Source: Halisarca cf. caerulea | Lineage: Eukaryota; Porifera; Demospongiae; Chondrillida; Halisarcidae | Reading direction: 5' to 3' | DNA length: 10,000 bases | Assembly: GCA_963170055.1 (NCBI GenBank) | Contig: CAUJGJ010000277.1 | Span: forward strand, 1,480,901-1,490,900 | Shown here: piece after piece, positions 1 to 10,000 of the stretch | Position numbering within the stretch: the first letter of the stretch is position 1 | Layout: each line of letters opens with the position of its first letter | The notes under the pieces: model-generated | Told to the model about the DNA's origin: nothing | Databases searched by the model: none | What the model saw: only the letters and a program-made list of their open reading frames with translations | Translations under genes and position numbers: made by a program

Positions 1-108
1 GGAGTATCTATGGTTGAAATGTGTGTACTGCATGGTGAATTCATAACATTCAAGTGCTGTACGTTGTCATTGAGCACCATGTGTTATCCCTTTCTTTTCC
101 TTTTGTAG

Positions 109-575
109 AGGAGGACCTGTCCTTTAGTTGGTCTTGATCTGAGTTACAATGATCTCACCGAGCAAGGAGCAAATCAGCTTGCCCAATCCCTCCACCATAA
201 TAATTCACTGCAGAGATTGTCCCTTCGTGGTAACAAAATTGATCGAAAAGGTGGCCTACACATGGCAGCCATGTTACAGGTCAACCAGACACTACAGTCA
301 TTAGATATGGCAGGGACTGATGCCACAACGGACGTGGTGATTGCTATGGCAACAGTTCTGCATGGAAACAAGTATTTGGAACACCTGGACATTTCCAGTC
401 CTCTTCTCCACAGTAGAGGAGAAGAGACAACTGTTCATTTGGCAGAAATGCTTCGTGTCAATTCTACACTAACAACACTCCACCTCTCGAAGCACGGAAT
501 GACAGATTCTGGACTTTTTGTGCTCTGTAAATCACTGAAAGAGAACACAACCTTACAATACTTGGATTTGAGCTG
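109..575 (+). CDS. LRR gene exon (internal; first exon in window)
   Basis: The acceptor is a strong pyrimidine tract at 86-105 followed by TAG at 106-108; an alternative AG lies at 109-110. The exon encodes five LRRs (VGLDLSYNDL, LQRLSLRGNKI, LQSLDMAGTD, LEHLDISSPLL, LTTLHLSKHGM) plus the start of a sixth. It ends at a GTATGC donor (576) with two bases left over. Those two bases join the T at 1196 to make the Cys of the LDLSCNKI consensus, which confirms the splice. Most other exons here code for one to one and a half repeats, so this one may be several ancestral exons merged. Confidence 0.85.
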
Positions 576-1666
576 GTATGCATATGTAGGTGAACATACA
601 AACATACATTCATACGTAGTGGAGACACCCACCACACTAATACATACATAGTGGAGACACCCACCACAGTAACACTAATACATACATACAGTCTTGTGTA
701 ACCAGCTCCCCATTTCTGCCTTTTCTGCCTCTTCTCTGTAATTTGGAAAAAGACAAAAATTTCCCCTTCCATGAGACAAACTACATTACAAACTGTGAAT
801 TAATAGTGCTAATGTCCTTCCACTATCCTTCTTACTGCAGTGTTAGAAATAGTGGTCAGCATTCAGACATTGTCTGACCATTTTGGCATTTTGTCCGACT
901 CAAAAAAGTTTGGGTCAGACATTTGGCTGAGCACTACCTCGTGTTTATTTCACACACACAGTGATGTTACCAAGTCATTTGTACTGAGAATGTCTACTAA
1001 TGGTTTCATTATTTGTTGATGCACATCTACTGTGGCACATGTGTATTTCACCAAAAATATGTCTGAGCAAATCTGAAATTGTCTGACCCAAAATAATGAT
1101 GCTAGGACATTTGTCCATCCGACACTTGCTCCTTATTTCTAACACTGTTACTGTACATGCGTACAGTAAGTGTATATCTGCATTGCTCACTGCAGTAACA
1201 AGATCTCAAGGGATGGAGCTAAGATGTTGGCAGACCTTCTGGTCCTAAATCCCCCAATGACAATTTTAGATTTAAGTTGTAACAGAATTGAAGATGAAGG
1301 AGTTGAACATCTGGGTAATGCCATCCACACCTTCAATTCAACCTTGAAAAAGTATGTGATTTTCTCACTGTTGTTCATCAGTCTAAAAATAGTAGGTTAA
1401 TACTCTCCTTTATGCAAACTAGAAACTTATTTGTCATGTGCTCACACACACATACGTAAGTATTGGGTGAATCTCTATGTATGTATATAAGCATATATGT
1501 ACGTACATTGTTTTGTAGCCATTCACACACATAAGAACGTAATTGTTTCTTCTGTTTGAATCTCCTCTTATTGTACATGAATATGCCCTTCTCATGTGTG
1601 TGTGCGCGAACATGTGTGTGTGTGTGTGCGCGCGCGAACATGTATGTGTGTGTGTGTTTGCATGTG

Positions 1667-1736
<70 letters not shown>

Positions 1737-2876
1737 GGTTTCATATGCTTTGCCCTGCTCCTTGTCAAAGTACACACCCCCACTTACAGTACACAACCTG
1801 CTGGATTATTTGCATACCAAGCACAGTGGAACCCTGTTAACACAAATTCCCTTAACACGATTTTTTGTTAGCTTTGAAGTGGTAAATAGCTTCTTGAATA
1901 CCCCTAATATTCCTAAGTGTTCCGATAATATGAAATTCTGACAAAATAAACATTTTTCAACTTTCCCTTCAGTTTCGTGTTAAGAGAGTTTCACTGAATT
2001 GCATAAATTTTGTTTGGATTTTCTGACATTCAGCATTTTATAATCTTTGATCTTTCCATCCCCTTTGTTCTACAGACTGTACATTGGGTATAACAGTATC
2101 TCTGATTCTGGTCTGGCCACTTTTGCTTGTGCAATTGAGCGTAACTTTGTGCTGACGCACTTGGCAGTGTGGGGCAATGAAACAGGGGTCGAGGCAAGCA
2201 AGGTTAGTAGCAGAAGATACATGTACACTGTGTAGCAAACCACAACTCTTCTTACACTGGTTACCCAATGTGAATGTATGCTGCAGAACTTGTGTGAAGG
2301 TCTGAGTTGTGAATCCCACACTGATGACTAAGGGAACAATCGTGGGAGTCCCAAAATGGGGTAGACTTGTATTTGAGCACTACTGTCTACATTGAGTGAC
2401 CACTGTAGGCTGGCCCATGGGTCACCTCAGTGATACTAATGCACCTCTTTATGAGGATCACCTGTCTACAGAGACCACTGTAGGCTGGCCCATGTGTCAC
2501 CTCAGTGATACTACTGCACCTCTTTATGAGGATCACCTGTCTACAGAGACCACTATTATTTGCCCCGGAGTGATCTTTATATAGTCTCACTGCACCAGAC
2601 CACTCCCCTTGAAAAATTGGGAGAAGCAGGACCACCTGTCTACAGAGACCACTGTGATTCTCCCCAATTTTTCAAGCACCATGCAACTTGTCTTTATACG
2701 GACAGTTTTGTCTGTGTAATGTAGTGCCTCCTGTTTGACTACTACCTTTGTGCATTCAGGCTTTCAGGAGGCTTCTACAGAGTGGAAGACTGGACCAAGC
2801 GGAGATCGACGTACAACCGTACATTGTGGACGAAGTTGTCTGCTTAGCAAAAATGGACTTGCCCCCAGTTACGTAG
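109..2876 (+). CDS. LRRC34: LRRC34-like leucine-rich repeat protein, 3' part of gene (4 exons, 5' end outside window)
   Basis: Exons 109-575, 1196-1351, 2076-2202 and 2760-2876 splice with phases 2, 2 and 0 into 288 codons ending at TAG 2874-2876. The protein is a run of about nine ribonuclease-inhibitor-type LRRs of roughly 28 residues, with cores such as LDLSYNDLTEQG, LSLRGNKIDRKG, LDLSCNKISRDG, LDLSCNRIEDEG and LYIGYNSISDSG. After the last repeat (LAVWGNETG) comes a short non-LRR tail, AFRRLLQSGRLDQAEIDVQP then YIVDEVVCLAKM. That tail (WGN, then SGRL, then DV.PY.VD) matches my memory of the LRRC34 C-terminus, which is why I prefer LRRC34 to NLR, RNH1 or other LRR proteins. In mammals LRRC34 is expressed in germ and pluripotent cells, is nucleolar and is linked to nucleophosmin and ribosome biogenesis; that role is only inferred here. 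The C-terminus is shorter than I recall for mammals. The N-terminal ~100+ residues must lie upstream. LRR call very sure, orthology moderate. Confidence 0.8.
618..690. repeat. Two-copy tandem repeat in LRR-gene intron (period 32)
   Basis: The block AGTGGAGACACCCACCAC occurs at 618-635 and again at 650-667. Each is followed by CACTAATACATACATA-type sequence, with a six-base insertion in the second copy. It lies 42 nt after the donor at 576. Confidence 0.85.
838..1147. mobile_element. MITE-like element, ~310 bp, 14-bp perfect terminal inverted repeats
   Basis: CAGTGTTAGAAATA at 838-851 is exactly reversed at 1134-1147. A second inverted block (TTTGGGTCAGACA, 909-921, with its complement near 1079-1091) extends the similarity inward. 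The hexamer TTACTG flanks both sides (832-837 and 1148-1153) as a probable target-site duplication. CAGTG ends suggest a hAT-like DNA transposon, although hAT duplications are normally 8 bp. No transposase is present. It fills half of the intron between LRR exons 109-575 and 1196-1351. Confidence 0.8.
1196..1351 (+). CDS. LRR gene exon
   Basis: The acceptor CACTGCAG ends at 1195 and the GTATGT donor begins at 1352. The exon encodes the end of repeat 6 (CNKISRDGAKMLADLLVLNP) and all of repeat 7 (MTILDLSCNRIEDEG and on to NSTLKK). It starts with one base that completes a split Cys codon and ends with two bases that complete Lys with the next exon. Length 156 nt. Confidence 0.87.
1594..1733 (+). 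repeat. TG microsatellite (impure 5' part, pure TG about 1669-1733)
   Basis: TG/CG-interrupted sequence from 1594 leads into about 32 uninterrupted TG units. It sits in the intron 1352-2075. Cys/Val and His/Thr reading frames across it are artefacts. Confidence 0.95.
1824..1996. mobile_element. MITE-like element with imperfect 23-bp terminal inverted repeats
   Basis: The 23 bases at 1824-1846 (starting CAGTGGAACCCTGTTAACAC) match the reverse complement of 1974-1996 at 19 of 23 positions. TTTGCATA at 1809-1816 and ATTGCATA at 1998-2005 could be a diverged 8-bp target duplication, though it is not flush with the left repeat. Non-coding, about 173 bp, in the intron 1352-2075. Confidence 0.65.
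2076..2202 (+). CDS. LRR gene exon
   Basis: The acceptor TTTGTTCTACAG ends at 2075 and the donor GTTAGT begins at 2203. The exon encodes repeat 8 (LYIGYNSISDSGLATFACAI) and the start of repeat 9 (LTHLAVWGNETGVEASK). The WGN motif in the last repeat followed by a short linker is one of the reasons for the LRRC34 call. It ends in phase 0, matching the next exon. Confidence 0.85.
2398..2676. repeat. 75-bp tandem repeat with adjoining hairpin
   Basis: The unit beginning GACCACTGTAGGCTGGCCCA at 2398 recurs at 2473, and its first bases recur again at 2548, an exact 75-bp period. Downstream, inverted arms at 2608-2624 (CTTGAAAAATTGGGAGA) and 2659-2676 flank another copy of the unit's CACCTGTCTACAGAGACCAC core at 2633-2652. 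It lies in the last intron of the LRR gene. A relative is at 5679-5760. Confidence 0.85.
2760..2876 (+). CDS. LRR gene terminal exon
   Basis: The acceptor TTTGTGCATTCAG ends at 2759, in phase 0 with the previous exon. Thirty-eight codons and TAG at 2874-2876 follow. The product reads AFRRLLQSGRLDQAEIDVQP and continues YIVDEVVCLAKMDLPPVT. The SGRL and DVQPYIVD blocks look like the conserved tail of LRRC34 proteins (from memory). A weak donor (GTTACG at 2868) is present, but using it would skip the stop and does not reach a phase-compatible exon. Confidence 0.8.
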   Translation, partial: AFRRLLQSGRLDQAEIDVQPYIVDEVVCLAKMDLPPVT

Positions 2877-3023
2877 AGTTAACATTATTCATTGCTTTCA
2901 CTTGTGCAAATGGCCCCTTTCCAAAGTGGGCGTGTCATATGTATATGTAAAATAGTATTGGATTTATATAAATTAATATGTGTTTGTATTGCTATACAAT
3001 TCACTCCCCTTTCTTGGAGAAGC
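2877..3023 (+). promoter_or_regulatory. 147-bp intergenic gap: 3' end of LRR gene and promoter/5' UTR of coiled-coil gene
   Basis: The gap must hold the 3' UTR and poly(A) site of the upstream gene and the promoter and leader of the downstream gene, unless they are co-transcribed. No AATAAA is present. TATATAAA at 2965-2972 could be a TATA box, about 52-59 bp before ATG 3024, or a variant poly(A) signal. A pyrimidine-rich stretch at 3000-3015 followed by AG at 3018-3019 and 3021-3022 also looks like a 3' splice site just before the ATG. A leader intron or trans-splice acceptor is therefore possible. Confidence 0.35.
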
Positions 3024-9924
<6,901 letters not shown>

Positions 9925-10000
9925 GTAAGAACACTATTGCAGGCACGCCTGAGAGCTCATGTCCCTCTACAAGAGAGTGGATGTGATGTTTTCTCAGCAG
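9925..10000 (+). other. Short intron at right edge; next exon probably begins at 9998 or just outside
   Basis: The GTAAGA donor is followed by TTTTCTCAGCAG at the window end. Acceptors at 9996-9997 or 9999-10000 would give an intron of 73 or 76 bp, close to the 69-bp intron at 4938-5006. Confidence 0.45.

Noticed and set aside
435..772. Minus-strand reading frames opposite the first LRR exon and its intron
   Set aside because: No splice or coding support; they lie across a strong sense LRR exon and an intronic tandem repeat.
1434..1871. Open reading frames of Cys/Val or His/Thr repeats on both strands (also at 5084-5378, 5762-6181, 8576-8851, 9012-9291)
   Set aside because: They are translations of TG/CA microsatellites inside introns and show no other coding signal.
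2387..2635. Repetitive reading frames across the 75-bp tandem repeat
   Set aside because: 75 is a multiple of 3, so any open unit repeats as an ORF. The region is an intron between well-supported exons and the motif is a dispersed repeat.
2398..2676. CRISPR-like array
   Set aside because: Repeats are directly tandem with no unique spacers, and the genome is eukaryotic.
109..2876. NLR immune receptor or ribonuclease inhibitor
   Set aside because: No NACHT domain is visible in the window, and the tail after the last LRR fits LRRC34 better. The upstream part is missing, so this remains a minor alternative.
2910..3023. Upstream in-frame ATG at 2910 as the start of the coiled-coil gene
   Set aside because: Weaker context (C at -3), and the added residues are hydrophobic and unlike the charged protein that follows. 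It cannot be fully excluded.

Overview
This is a stretch of eukaryotic, almost certainly animal, nuclear DNA. Two multi-exon protein genes lie head to tail on the + strand. Exons are joined by GT-AG introns, several of them very short (69 bp at 4938-5006, about 73-76 bp at the right edge). The introns are full of long TG microsatellites and small inverted-repeat elements. The compact layout, tiny introns, dinucleotide tracts and MITE-like repeats suggest a non-vertebrate animal. A demosponge is my best guess, but that is inference and not proven by the sequence.

Gene 1 (109-2876, 5' end outside the window) encodes the C-terminal 288 residues of a ribonuclease-inhibitor-type leucine-rich-repeat protein. 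Four exons (109-575, 1196-1351, 2076-2202, 2760-2876) join in frame, and the joins restore perfect LRR consensus. The C-terminal segment after the last repeat resembles LRRC34, a germ-cell and stem-cell nucleolar protein in mammals.

Gene 2 begins at ATG 3024, only 147 bp after the stop codon of gene 1, and runs off the right edge. Ten in-window exons join in frame to give at least 1268 residues of nearly continuous coiled coil. The first ~455 residues align, with matching order and spacing, to the JAKMIP family (Janus kinase and microtubule-interacting proteins; recalled, not searched). The rest (an acidic Glu/Asp tract, long coiled coils and a Ser/Pro/basic linker) is not recognised. It makes the protein much longer than vertebrate JAKMIPs.

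The introns hold seven long repeat tracts rich in TG, every one written as TG on the sense strand. They also hold three MITE-like elements with terminal inverted repeats (838-1147, 1824-1996, 6598-6786), a 75-bp tandem repeat with a dispersed relative in the neighbouring gene (2398-2676 and 5679-5760), and a short foldback at 4426-4493. I see no RNA genes, CRISPR arrays, prokaryotic operons or viral genes. The two genes share no visible pathway; their closeness is the main contextual signal.
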